Shown here in pieces: positions 57,606 to 64,000 of a DNA stretch of 64,000 nt. The stretch lies in the NCBI GenBank assembly GCA_035628505.1, contig DASPJR010000067.1, positions 69,874 through 133,873 of the forward strand, in the 5' to 3' direction. Position numbers and translations under genes: made by a program. The stretch comes from DASPJR01 sp035628505 (GTDB lineage Bacteria > Planctomycetota > SZUA-567 > H5-PLA8). Every line of letters starts with the position of its first letter. The stretch's first letter is position 1. The notes under the pieces are model-generated. The model was given only the letters and a program-made list of their open reading frames with translations, was not told the DNA's origin and ran no database searches.

Positions 57606-57633
57606 TTGCACAATGTTTCGAATATTCTAGAAT
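57606..57633 (+). promoter_or_regulatory. Putative sigma70 promoter for the HEAT-repeat gene
   Basis: TTGCAC (57606-57611) and TAGAAT (57628-57633) are separated by 16 bases, about 50 bases before the GTG start. Confidence 0.45.
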
Positions 57634-57682
57634 TGGATTCGTCACGTAATCAGTTTAACAGGCAAAACGAAAGGGGTGCATT

Positions 57683-58234
57683 GTGTCCAAGCTTCTCGCA
57701 GTGACCTGTGTTCTGCTCTCCGCCACGCTCGTTTCAACTCAATTGAGAGCCGCAGACATGCCCGCCGACGTCGCTGCACTCGTTGCGAAACTAAAAGATG
57801 CGGACCCAAAGATACGCCAGAAAGCCGCGGCTGATCTGGGCAGAATGGGCGAGAAGGCGAAGGGCGCTCTGCCCGCGCTCATTGAGCTACAGAACGATAA
57901 GACCACGTGGGTGATGACGAAGAGTCTGATGGCGATCAAGGAAATCGGCGCCGACGACAACGCGGCGAAGGCGATTAAGCCGCAGCTCGCAAAGTTCCCC
58001 GATATCCGGTCGTTGGCCGTCGACATCTATGTCAGCATGGGCGAAAAAGCTGTGCCTCATCTGATTGAAGCACTCAAGGATGAGACCACCGCTGAAGGCG
58101 CGTGCGAAGCGATTCTTCAGCTCGGCCCCAAGGGCAAGGCAGCGTCCGCCGCGCTCACCGAGGTGAGCACCAAACATAAGTCCAAGCCGGTACGCGATCT
58201 GGCCGCTAAGGCGCTCAGGGCCGTAAGCAAGTAA
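57683..58234 (+). CDS. Exported HEAT-repeat protein
   Basis: A 183-residue protein. MSKLLAVTCVLLSATLVSTQLRAAD is a signal peptide. The mature part is a short HEAT array: LVAKLKDADPKIRQKAAADLGRMG, ALPALIELQNDKTTWVMTKSLMAIKEIG, AVPHLIEALKDETTAEGACEAILQLG and VRDLAAKALRAV. A protein-scaffold role in the periplasm is likely; there is no catalytic motif. The start is GTG with AAAGGGG upstream. A palindrome immediately after it (58255) separates it from the Uma2 gene. Confidence 0.78.
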   Translation: MSKLLAVTCVLLSATLVSTQLRAADMPADVAALVAKLKDADPKIRQKAAADLGRMGEKAKGALPALIELQNDKTTWVMTKSLMAIKEIGADDNAAKAIKPQLAKFPDIRSLAVDIYVSMGEKAVPHLIEALKDETTAEGACEAILQLGPKGKAASAALTEVSTKHKSKPVRDLAAKALRAVSK

Positions 58235-58254
58235 AGTATTGAACCAGCCCCCTC

Positions 58255-58285
58255 GGCGTGCTCTAATGAACACGTAGAGCACGCC
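58255..58285. promoter_or_regulatory. Perfect 11-bp inverted repeat upstream of the second Uma2 gene
   Basis: GGCGTGCTCTA (58255-58265) and TAGAGCACGCC (58275-58285) with a 9-base loop. It sits immediately before the GGAG ribosome-binding site of the Uma2 gene, so it may be an operator or a hairpin affecting translation. There is no T-run. Confidence 0.5.
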
Positions 58286-58298
58286 CGGAGTGGTCCTT

Positions 58299-58892
58299 AT
58301 GATCGCTGAAAATTCCAAGAATCTCTCGCTTCCCGGCCGTCCATTGCCCAAACCTGGCAAATGGACGTATGAGGATTGGGTTCAGCTCCCGGAAGACGGT
58401 AACAAGTACGAGGTGCTTGATGGGGAGCTATACGTGACGCCGCCACCAACATTTGCACACCAGGATCACTGCGCCGAACTCCTCGTCCGCATGCGCTTAC
58501 ATGCTCGGCAGTTCGATTTGGGGAAGGTTGTAGCAGGCCCCCTGGGTGTACGTCTGCCGAATCAGCCTGTTCCCGTTGAGCCCGATATTGTTTTCGTACG
58601 CAAGGCCCGAGAGTCGATTATCAAAGCCTATATCGAGGGAACGCCGGATCTTGTTGTTGAACTTCTGTCACCGGGCAATCGTAATTATGACCGCGTTAAG
58701 AAGTTCAGCGTCTACGAATCCGCAGGCGTATCCGAATACTGGATCGTCGATGATCGCGACCGTTGTATCGAGGTGTTCAACTTGAAGGATGGCGCTTACG
58801 TGCTCAGCGGAAAACACGACATCGGCGCAACGGCGGGCTCCACCGTTCTGCCGGGATTCGGCATTCCTGTAGCCGATGTCTTCAGCTCCTGA
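58299..58892 (+). CDS. Uma2 family (DUF820) PD-(D/E)XK nuclease-fold protein
   Basis: A 197-residue Uma2 protein. WTYEDWVQLPEDGNKYEVLDGELYVTPPPTFAHQDHCAEL (core YE-x-x-DGE-L/V...H) starts the fold. The metal-site Asp is in VEPDIVFV, the Glu in DLVVELLSPGNRNYDRVKKFSVYESAGVSEYWIVD, and the end is LPGFGIPVADVF. All three acidic/Lys positions of PD-(D/E)XK are plausible (PD, E-x-L, K). ATG 58299 follows GGAG by eight bases. It is unrelated in close sequence to the Uma2 at 3793 but shares an upstream palindrome arrangement. Confidence 0.86.
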   Translation: MIAENSKNLSLPGRPLPKPGKWTYEDWVQLPEDGNKYEVLDGELYVTPPPTFAHQDHCAELLVRMRLHARQFDLGKVVAGPLGVRLPNQPVPVEPDIVFVRKARESIIKAYIEGTPDLVVELLSPGNRNYDRVKKFSVYESAGVSEYWIVDDRDRCIEVFNLKDGAYVLSGKHDIGATAGSTVLPGFGIPVADVFSS

Positions 58893-58968
58893 CGGGACGG
58901 CACTCTCCTACCATTGATTCCCGCAGGCAACTCAGTACATTTCTGCCTATCTAATTTCTGGAGTACTG

Positions 58969-59544
58969 ATGCGCTGTCCGTTTTGCAGAATCGATAATGA
59001 CCGTGTCGTTGACAGCCGTTCAGGCGAGGACGGTGTGACGATCCGCCGCCGCCGCGAGTGCCTTGCTTGCAAGCGGCGCTTCACCACCTACGAACGGGTG
59101 GAAGAAAATCCCCTGCGCGTGATCAAGAAAGACGGGCGCCGTGTTCCGTATGAACGCGAAAAAATCCGGCGCGGAATCGAGAAGGCCTGCTGGAACCTGA
59201 ATGTGTCCGTCGAACAGATCGACCACATGGTCTCGACGGTCGAGAGCGACGCCTTCGAAAAATACGACCGCGAGGTTCCGTCCAGTTATCTTGGCGAGCT
59301 GATCATGCGCGAACTGCGGAAGGTGAACCATGTCGCGTACATCCGCTTCGCTTCGGTCTACAAGGAATTCAAGGACGTCAGCGAATTCATGGAAGTGCTC
59401 GAGGAATTTGTAAAAGGCCGCGGCGCGCTTCCAGCCGGCGTTCAGAACCTGATGAAAGTGCATGCCGGTCATGCTCCGGCGTCAACCAACGAAAGCGCTG
59501 CGGTAACCAAAGATGAAGTGTCCCGAAGCCGTCCGAAAGCATGA
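58969..59544 (+). CDS. nrdR: Transcriptional repressor NrdR
   Basis: Nucleotide-sensing repressor of ribonucleotide reductase genes. The zinc ribbon is MRCPFC...CLACKRRFTTYER (four Cys at 3, 6, 31, 34), followed by an ATP-cone (residues 49-139: VIKKDGRRVPYEREKIRRGIEKAC). The family length is about 150; this one has 191, with an extra C-terminal tail of about 40 residues (PASTNESAAVTKDEVSRSRPKA) that is encoded partly within the next gene. The last 32 bases overlap the start of the twin ATP-cone gene, so their translation is coupled. Confidence 0.95.
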   Translation: MRCPFCRIDNDRVVDSRSGEDGVTIRRRRECLACKRRFTTYERVEENPLRVIKKDGRRVPYEREKIRRGIEKACWNLNVSVEQIDHMVSTVESDAFEKYDREVPSSYLGELIMRELRKVNHVAYIRFASVYKEFKDVSEFMEVLEEFVKGRGALPAGVQNLMKVHAGHAPASTNESAAVTKDEVSRSRPKA

Positions 59545-61303
59545 CGGCCGCATTGTCGCGTTCGACAGTGCCAAGCTCGCCGGCTCTGTGACGCGCGCCG
59601 CTGTCGAATCCGGCATGCTGCTCGAATCCGCCCGACGCATCGGTCATGAAATGGCCATGGCCGTCGGCGAATTTCAAATCAGCGAGGCGCGCCCTGTTCC
59701 CGCCAGCGCTGATCTGCGCGCGTGTATGGTGCGTTTTCTGCGGCAGACCGGACATGACGACATCGCCGACGCCTATGCCGAACATTCCCGTGCCGCATCA
59801 AGTCTGCTCTGGCGCATCCGCGTGGTGGAACCCGGAACGCCCTTCACCAGTTCGTCGGGCTCGCCGTGGGACCGGCGCCGCATGCTGGAGTCGCTGCGCA
59901 GTTCGGGCATCGCGCGCGATCCTGCCGGAGAAGTCGCGCGCGAAGTCGAGCGCCGCGTTGTGGACCTTGGCCAGGAGCGCATTTCGCCGGCGCTGATCCA
60001 CGCGCTTGCCTTGATGGTTCTCACACAGCGCGCGATGGAGACCAAGACGTATGCTGCGCGGCGCATTTCGTTTTCGCTGGCCATGCATGTGCCGCGTTAC
60101 GACCCGGTCATTGCCGAGGACCTGCCACTTCCTACCGGCGGTCCAGCGCTGCAGTCGTTCTGGCTTCAGGCGGTGCATTCGCAGGATGTCGTGCGCGCAG
60201 CCCACGACAATATTCTTTCGCTTGAGCCCTACCCCAGCCGTCCAGACATGAACACCCTTGGCGCCGCACATTCTGCAAATGGGCTTCCGCGCTCCGGTTG
60301 GCTGGCGGCCCTCAATCCGCTCCTGCCCGAAATGGCTACAGCGCTGCGGGAGTGGTGCAGAAACCCGGCTAGCCCGCTTTGGGTGCGAGCTGATTTTCCG
60401 GAACGCGCTGCCGAACTTGCCAAATTCATCGCGCTGCTGTCGCAATCTCTGGCTCCTGATGCCTCCAGCGGCGCGTCGATCAATGTTCTTCTCGCGCAGC
60501 CCCCTGCGATGCTCGCTCCCGTACTGGCTTCTCCCGCCGAAGCGCAGAAGAATCAGCGCCTTCTTTCTCCGGCGCCGCCGATCACGATTAATCTCGCGGG
60601 CTTGATGGTCCGCGAAGCCCTGCGCGATCAGACGCGCGCGACTGTCCGGGTGGCTCAGACCACTGCCGTGGCCGCTCAGGCACACCGCGAACGCGAAGAA
60701 TATTTTTCACTATCACCGGTTCGCGGCCGGCCGTTGCCGGTCTGCATTGCCGGATTGTGGAACGCAGCCGCATGGCTGCAGGGAGAGAATTTCGAAAGCC
60801 GGCATATCACGCGAAATTCGCGCTCGCTGGCTGCGACACTCATCTCCGTTGTTCGCGGTGCTGTCGAGACTCTCCGCAACGAAACTGGAATGGAGCTGCT
60901 GCTTGCTGGACACGCGCCGCTACAGGCCACGCGCGCTTTATGGCGACGTGACCGCGAGTTTTTCCTGCGCGATGGCGTGAATCTTGATGCGCAGGCCATG
61001 TACGACGGCGGTCCCGCCGTCAAGCTCTTACATGGGAGCGATGATTTCGCCGAACGCATCGATTTTGCAAAGGCCGCGGGTACTTCATTTGATGAGCCAC
61101 CCGCGCTGATTCTGGATGTGCCGCTCGGGGGCGAAAGCGATGCGACGGCCTGGCGCGAGCTCTTCAGCGTTTTCGCGCAAGCTGGCGTGCCGCGCCTGCA
61201 GTTGATACCAGGCGGAAGCGTGCGAAGCCTGAAAAGCCTCACGCGTGCGGTGCGCTCGCACCTTGAAGGATTCCCGCTGTTCGAGCAGGTTGCTGACAGT
61301 TGA
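59513..61303 (+). CDS. Twin ATP-cone protein, class III ribonucleotide reductase-like but lacking catalytic motifs
   Basis: A 596-residue protein. Residues ~4-95 are an ATP-cone (VRKHDGRIVAFDSAKLAGSVTRAA), and ~115-190 look like a second (WDRRRMLESLRSSG...ISPALIHALALMVLTQRAM). The remainder resembles a divergent NrdD core: VHSQDVVRAAHDNILSLEPY, PPITINLAGLMVREAL (cf. SINLPRIA-type strands) and a C-terminal GGPAVKLLHG...LFSVFAQAGVPRLQL. Only four Cys exist (about residues 3, 70, 281 and 412). There is no glycyl-radical RxCGY, no C-terminal four-Cys zinc site and no convincing thiyl Cys, so it is probably not a reductase. Overlap with nrdR suggests a dATP/ATP-sensing partner in RNR control. The NrdD relation is my inference. 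Confidence 0.6.
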   Translation: MKCPEAVRKHDGRIVAFDSAKLAGSVTRAAVESGMLLESARRIGHEMAMAVGEFQISEARPVPASADLRACMVRFLRQTGHDDIADAYAEHSRAASSLLWRIRVVEPGTPFTSSSGSPWDRRRMLESLRSSGIARDPAGEVAREVERRVVDLGQERISPALIHALALMVLTQRAMETKTYAARRISFSLAMHVPRYDPVIAEDLPLPTGGPALQSFWLQAVHSQDVVRAAHDNILSLEPYPSRPDMNTLGAAHSANGLPRSGWLAALNPLLPEMATALREWCRNPASPLWVRADFPERAAELAKFIALLSQSLAPDASSGASINVLLAQPPAMLAPVLASPAEAQKNQRLLSPAPPITINLAGLMVREALRDQTRATVRVAQTTAVAAQAHREREEYFSLSPVRGRPLPVCIAGLWNAAAWLQGENFESRHITRNSRSLAATLISVVRGAVETLRNETGMELLLAGHAPLQATRALWRRDREFFLRDGVNLDAQAMYDGGPAVKLLHGSDDFAERIDFAKAAGTSFDEPPALILDVPLGGESDATAWRELFSVFAQAGVPRLQLIPGGSVRSLKSLTRAVRSHLEGFPLFEQVADS

Positions 61304-61382
61304 CCACGGCTAACATTAAGATTCGATAAAGACGCTTGCGGCATGTGCTCTTGCGCTTAAACGTGCAGCACGAGGAAAATCA

Positions 61383-62066
61383 ATGCTGCAGAAATGTGCG
61401 GCCGAGGCGCTCGGCACCTTCATTCTCGTGTTCGCTGGAACAGGCGCGATCGTGATCAACTCCGTCTCTGGCGGAGCGGTTTCGCATGTCGGCATAGCGC
61501 TCACCTTCGGCCTGGTGGTCATGTCGCTGATCTACGCACTGGGCGATGTCTCGGGCGCGCACTTAAACCCAGCGGTGTCCATTGGCTTCTGGGTGGCAAA
61601 ACGTTTTCCAGGCCACTCGCTTCCTCCTTATATTGTCAGCCAGCTCGCCGGTGCAGTGGCGGCTAGCTGGCTGCTGCGCATTCTCTTTCCCGAGCATCCC
61701 ACGCTGGGCGCGACCTCGCCTGCGGCAGGCACACTTCCGTGGCAATCGTTCGTTCTCGAAGTAGTGCTCACGTTTTACCTGATGTTTGTGATCCTCTGCG
61801 TATCGACAGGCGCTAAAGAAAAAGGAATTACTGCCGGGATCGCGATCGGCTCGGTGATTGCGCTCGAAGCACTCTTCGCTGGCCCCATCTGTGGCGCATC
61901 AATGAATCCGGCACGGTCGCTGGCGCCGGCGCTAGTTTCAGGGCAGCTGCAACACGTGTGGATTTACCTGTTTGCGCCGGTCGCCGGAGCGCTGCTTGCG
62001 GTCGGCTGCTGCTGTGTCATTCGCGGCCGCGAATGCTGCTGCAACGCCGCCCAGGGAGCCTGCTGA
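61383..62066 (+). CDS. Aquaporin/MIP channel, probable arsenite channel, Cys-rich C-terminus
   Basis: A 227-residue six-helix MIP channel. Both half-helix motifs are present: SGAHLNPAVSIGFW (NPA) and GASMNPARSLAPAL (NPA). The start MLQKCAAEALGTFILVFAGTGA is typical. The gene is immediately followed (stop and start adjacent, TGA-ATG) by arsC, the arrangement of the aqpS-arsC operon of Sinorhizobium, in which the channel releases arsenite. The last 20 residues are unusual: CCCVIRGRECCCNAAQGAC, seven Cys in two CCC clusters plus one, which could bind As(III) or metal. Promoter candidates are not clear. Confidence 0.85.
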   Translation: MLQKCAAEALGTFILVFAGTGAIVINSVSGGAVSHVGIALTFGLVVMSLIYALGDVSGAHLNPAVSIGFWVAKRFPGHSLPPYIVSQLAGAVAASWLLRILFPEHPTLGATSPAAGTLPWQSFVLEVVLTFYLMFVILCVSTGAKEKGITAGIAIGSVIALEALFAGPICGASMNPARSLAPALVSGQLQHVWIYLFAPVAGALLAVGCCCVIRGRECCCNAAQGAC

Positions 62067-62465
62067 ATGAGTCCTGCACTTAAACGCGTACTGTTTGTCT
62101 GCGTCGAGAATTCCTGCCGCAGCCAGATGGCCGAAGCATTCGCGCGTATACACGGCACGGGGAAAATTGAAGCGCACAGTTCAGGCTCGAGGCCCTCAGG
62201 AAAGGTCAATCCTCGCGCCATCGAGTTCATGGCCGAGCTCGGCTATGACCTCAGCAAGCACGATTCAAAACCGCTGACTGAAATTCCGGATGTAGAATAC
62301 GACTATGCCATCACGATGGGCTGCGGTGACGAATGCCCGCTTGTTCGCGCCAGGCAGCGTGAAGATTGGGGAATTCCCGATCCGAAAAACCTTCCGCCCG
62401 ACGAATTTCGAAAAATCCGCGCGCTGATTGAAAACAAAGTTAAAGAACTCCTTGCGCGCGCCTGA
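62067..62465 (+). CDS. arsC: Arsenate reductase, thioredoxin-coupled (LMW phosphatase type)
   Basis: Reduces arsenate to arsenite. The P-loop is CVENSCRSQMAEAF (C-x5-R-S; the nucleophile is the first Cys), and the redox pair is in MGCGDECP (two Cys). The acidic DPKN loop provides the general acid Asp (GIPDPKN). At 132 residues it matches the ArsC of Staphylococcus pI258 type. It is directly coupled to the upstream aquaporin; together they form an arsenic-resistance pair. No arsR, arsB or acr3 gene is seen nearby. Confidence 0.93.
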   Translation: MSPALKRVLFVCVENSCRSQMAEAFARIHGTGKIEAHSSGSRPSGKVNPRAIEFMAELGYDLSKHDSKPLTEIPDVEYDYAITMGCGDECPLVRARQREDWGIPDPKNLPPDEFRKIRALIENKVKELLARA

Positions 62466-62529
62466 TTTTTTCATCCGCGTCACCTCTCGCGGTGTTTTCA
62501 TCATTACACGCTGGAGGGGCGTTCGACTG

Positions 62530-64000
62530 ATGCTGTCACGTTACGTTTTTCTTTTTGCGCAGGTTTCCGGATACCTGGTTGCTGCTGAAGCTACGGAACC
62601 GAATCCGCCGATTCCCATTCGCTTCACTCTTCAGAAACCGTCGTTTGTAACGCTCGTGATAGAGGATGCCGCTGGAAGACGCGTACGCAATCTGGTGAGC
62701 GAAACGCGTTTTGAAGCCGGCGAGCAGGTGGTGTGGTGGGACGGCCTGGATGAAACGCCCGGAAATTTCCGCGGGCCGATCTATGAGATTCAAGGCAAGC
62801 CCATTGAACCGGGAAGCTACCGCGTGCGCGGCCTTGCGCGCGAGGCCCTATCGCTGAAGTATGAATTTACCGTCTACAACGCAGGCCAGCCGCCGTGGCG
62901 CACGGGAAAAGGCCAGGCCGGTGAATGGCTCGCCGATCATTCGCCGCCCAGTTCCGTGCTGTTCGTTCCTGGCGATGACAAAAATCCTGAGGCGCAAATT
63001 CTCATTGGCTCGCAAGTCGCCGAGCAGGGTGACGGGCTCGTGTGGACGGATCTGAACGGCCGCAAGCTGAAGGGCGCCCACGGCGTCGGCGGTGCATGGA
63101 CGGGGGCGCATTTTCTGACGCGCGATGAAGGCCCCGCACGCGATGCGGACATCTACGCGTACACGTGTTCGACTTGGAAATCCAATGATCCCAAAAAGTC
63201 AGAACTCCGTCTGCTCGGTTTGAGCCGCACGAAAGCTCCGCAGGTGATCATCCCTTACACGTTTGATCGCGACGCCGCGCGGGAACTTCACGGCTGGGAC
63301 ACCGAGTACAATTACGTCGGCGGCGTGGCGGCATTCAACGGCATCATCGTCGTGACGCTTCCCAGCCTCGGCAAAATGCTGATCGTCGACGCCAAGGCAA
63401 AGAAGCTGATCAGCGAAATTGCTGGATCAGACGCTACCGGCGTCGCGTTCGATCGCAGTGGTCGACTACTTGCGATCGCGAACAATCGCGTCGTGCGCCA
63501 TGACTCTCGTGACTGGCACGCGCCGGTTCAGACGCTCCCGCCGGCACCGGTATTGATTTCAGCAGGCCTCGACGAGCCGCGCCAAATCGCCAGCGACGCG
63601 TCCGGCACGCTTTATATTTCCGATCGGGGGCGGAGCCACTGCGTAAAGGTGTTCTCGGCCGACGGCGCGCTGCTTCGGACGATTGGCAAACCAGGCGTGC
63701 CCTCTGCGGGCGTGTACGACCCGCGACGCATGAGCAATCCAAACGGTCTGACCCTCACCAGTGATGGGCACGTTTGGGTAGCCGAAGACGATCACGCGCC
63801 CAAACGTGTGAGCATCTGGACGCGTGACGGCGTTTTTGTCAGAGCGCTGTATGGCCCGTCACGCTATGGCGGCGGCGGCAACTTAAGCACCGACAAAAAA
63901 CGTTTTTACTATTATGACGCTAAAAATGGTTCCGGTGGCGGAATGGAGTTCAGCCTGGATTGGGACGGCGGGAAATCCGAGCTATCAAGCATCTACAAAC
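62530..64000 (+). CDS. Secreted NHL/FlgD-like repeat protein (3' truncated by window end)
   Basis: The frame is open from ATG 62530 to the right edge (490 codons, no stop). GGAGGGG lies about 11 bases upstream. MLSRYVFLFAQVSGYLVAAEA is a likely signal peptide. Residues ~30-115 resemble a FlgD-type Ig-like domain (VTLVIEDAAGRRVRNLVSETRFEAGEQVVWWDGLDE). This is followed by NHL/beta-propeller-like strands (GLDEPRQIASDASGTLYISDRGRSHCVKVFSADGALLRTIG; NPNGLTLTSDGHVWVAED). Such proteins are large, exported and common in Planctomycetota. The function is unknown, and the C-terminus lies outside the window. Confidence 0.75.
   Translation, partial: MLSRYVFLFAQVSGYLVAAEATEPNPPIPIRFTLQKPSFVTLVIEDAAGRRVRNLVSETRFEAGEQVVWWDGLDETPGNFRGPIYEIQGKPIEPGSYRVRGLAREALSLKYEFTVYNAGQPPWRTGKGQAGEWLADHSPPSSVLFVPGDDKNPEAQILIGSQVAEQGDGLVWTDLNGRKLKGAHGVGGAWTGAHFLTRDEGPARDADIYAYTCSTWKSNDPKKSELRLLGLSRTKAPQVIIPYTFDRDAARELHGWDTEYNYVGGVAAFNGIIVVTLPSLGKMLIVDAKAKKLISEIAGSDATGVAFDRSGRLLAIANNRVVRHDSRDWHAPVQTLPPAPVLISAGLDEPRQIASDASGTLYISDRGRSHCVKVFSADGALLRTIGKPGVPSAGVYDPRRMSNPNGLTLTSDGHVWVAEDDHAPKRVSIWTRDGVFVRALYGPSRYGGGGNLSTDKKRFYYYDAKNGSGGGMEFSLDWDGGKSELSSIYK

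Noticed and set aside
1..64000. Search for tRNA and rRNA genes
   Set aside because: No convincing cloverleaf with a GTTCGA-type arm, and no rRNA sequence, was recognised on either strand by eye; tRNAscan-SE and Infernal would be decisive.

Overview
The window looks like a piece of a planctomycete-type chromosome (Planctomycetota, probably an uncultured lineage). The assignment rests on the RpoA N-terminus (MRIRWRGFELP), Lys/Ala-rich extensions on many ribosomal proteins, two secreted DUF1080 (3-keto-disaccharide hydrolase-like) proteins, a Tat-exported pyruvyl-transferase-family protein, a DUF2950 protein, a two-gene cytochrome b, and the absence of rpmD between rpsE and rplO. It is inference; no 16S gene is present. 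No tRNA, rRNA, CRISPR array, phage or insertion sequence was recognised.

Layout. 1-2.4 kb: the end of an iron/cobalamin-type ABC permease, its ATPase, and an MGMT-like protein. 2.4-5.5 kb (minus strand): a Uma2 nuclease-fold gene, an SDR oxidoreductase lacking the usual catalytic Lys, and an unknown gene in overlapping order, plus bioB. 5.8-9.1 kb (plus): a good promoter followed by cytochrome b split into a b6-like half and an enlarged C-terminal half, then a membrane-anchored HEAT-repeat protein. 9.1-15.8 kb: unknown proteins, a DUF1080 protein, a metallophosphoesterase and an ArnT-like glycosyltransferase. 16.1-35.7 kb (minus): one long ribosomal superoperon that starts with rplD instead of rpsJ-rplC. 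Its order is rplD, rplW, lepB, rplB, rpsS, rplV, rpsC, rplP, rpmC, rpsQ, rplN, rplX, rplE, rpsN, rpsH, rplF, rplR, rpsE, rplO, secY, adk, map, infA, rpmJ, rpsM, rpsK, rpsD, rpoA, rplQ, and it ends at a clear intrinsic terminator. A putative sigma70 promoter and a ~195-nt strongly folded leader precede rplD.

35.9-51.8 kb: hutI, a TrpD2-type transferase, PPi-dependent phosphofructokinase, a large secreted triple-PA14 protein, a DUF2950 protein followed by two nucleoside-deoxyribosyltransferase-like genes, an ABC-2-like membrane protein, a pyruvate-oxidase-like ThDP enzyme, mqnD (futalosine menaquinone pathway), queF and an isolated rpmH. 52-64 kb: exported and regulatory proteins, nadB, a second Uma2 gene, nrdR overlapping a twin ATP-cone protein that resembles a decayed class III ribonucleotide reductase, an arsenic pair (aquaporin with a Cys-rich tail, then arsC), and the start of a secreted NHL/FlgD-like protein cut by the right edge.

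A striking non-coding feature is that most gene junctions, especially inside the ribosomal operon, carry inverted arrays of short degenerate words (GGTTTCTGG, CACAGAGG, GACTCCAGACTC, TGCATAATGCAT, TTCGAAATTCG, CCCTGGACCCTGG). Several form long palindromes and one has perfect 18-bp terminal inverted repeats. The best candidates for something undescribed are this repeat system, the rplD leader RNA, and the nrdR/ATP-cone pair.
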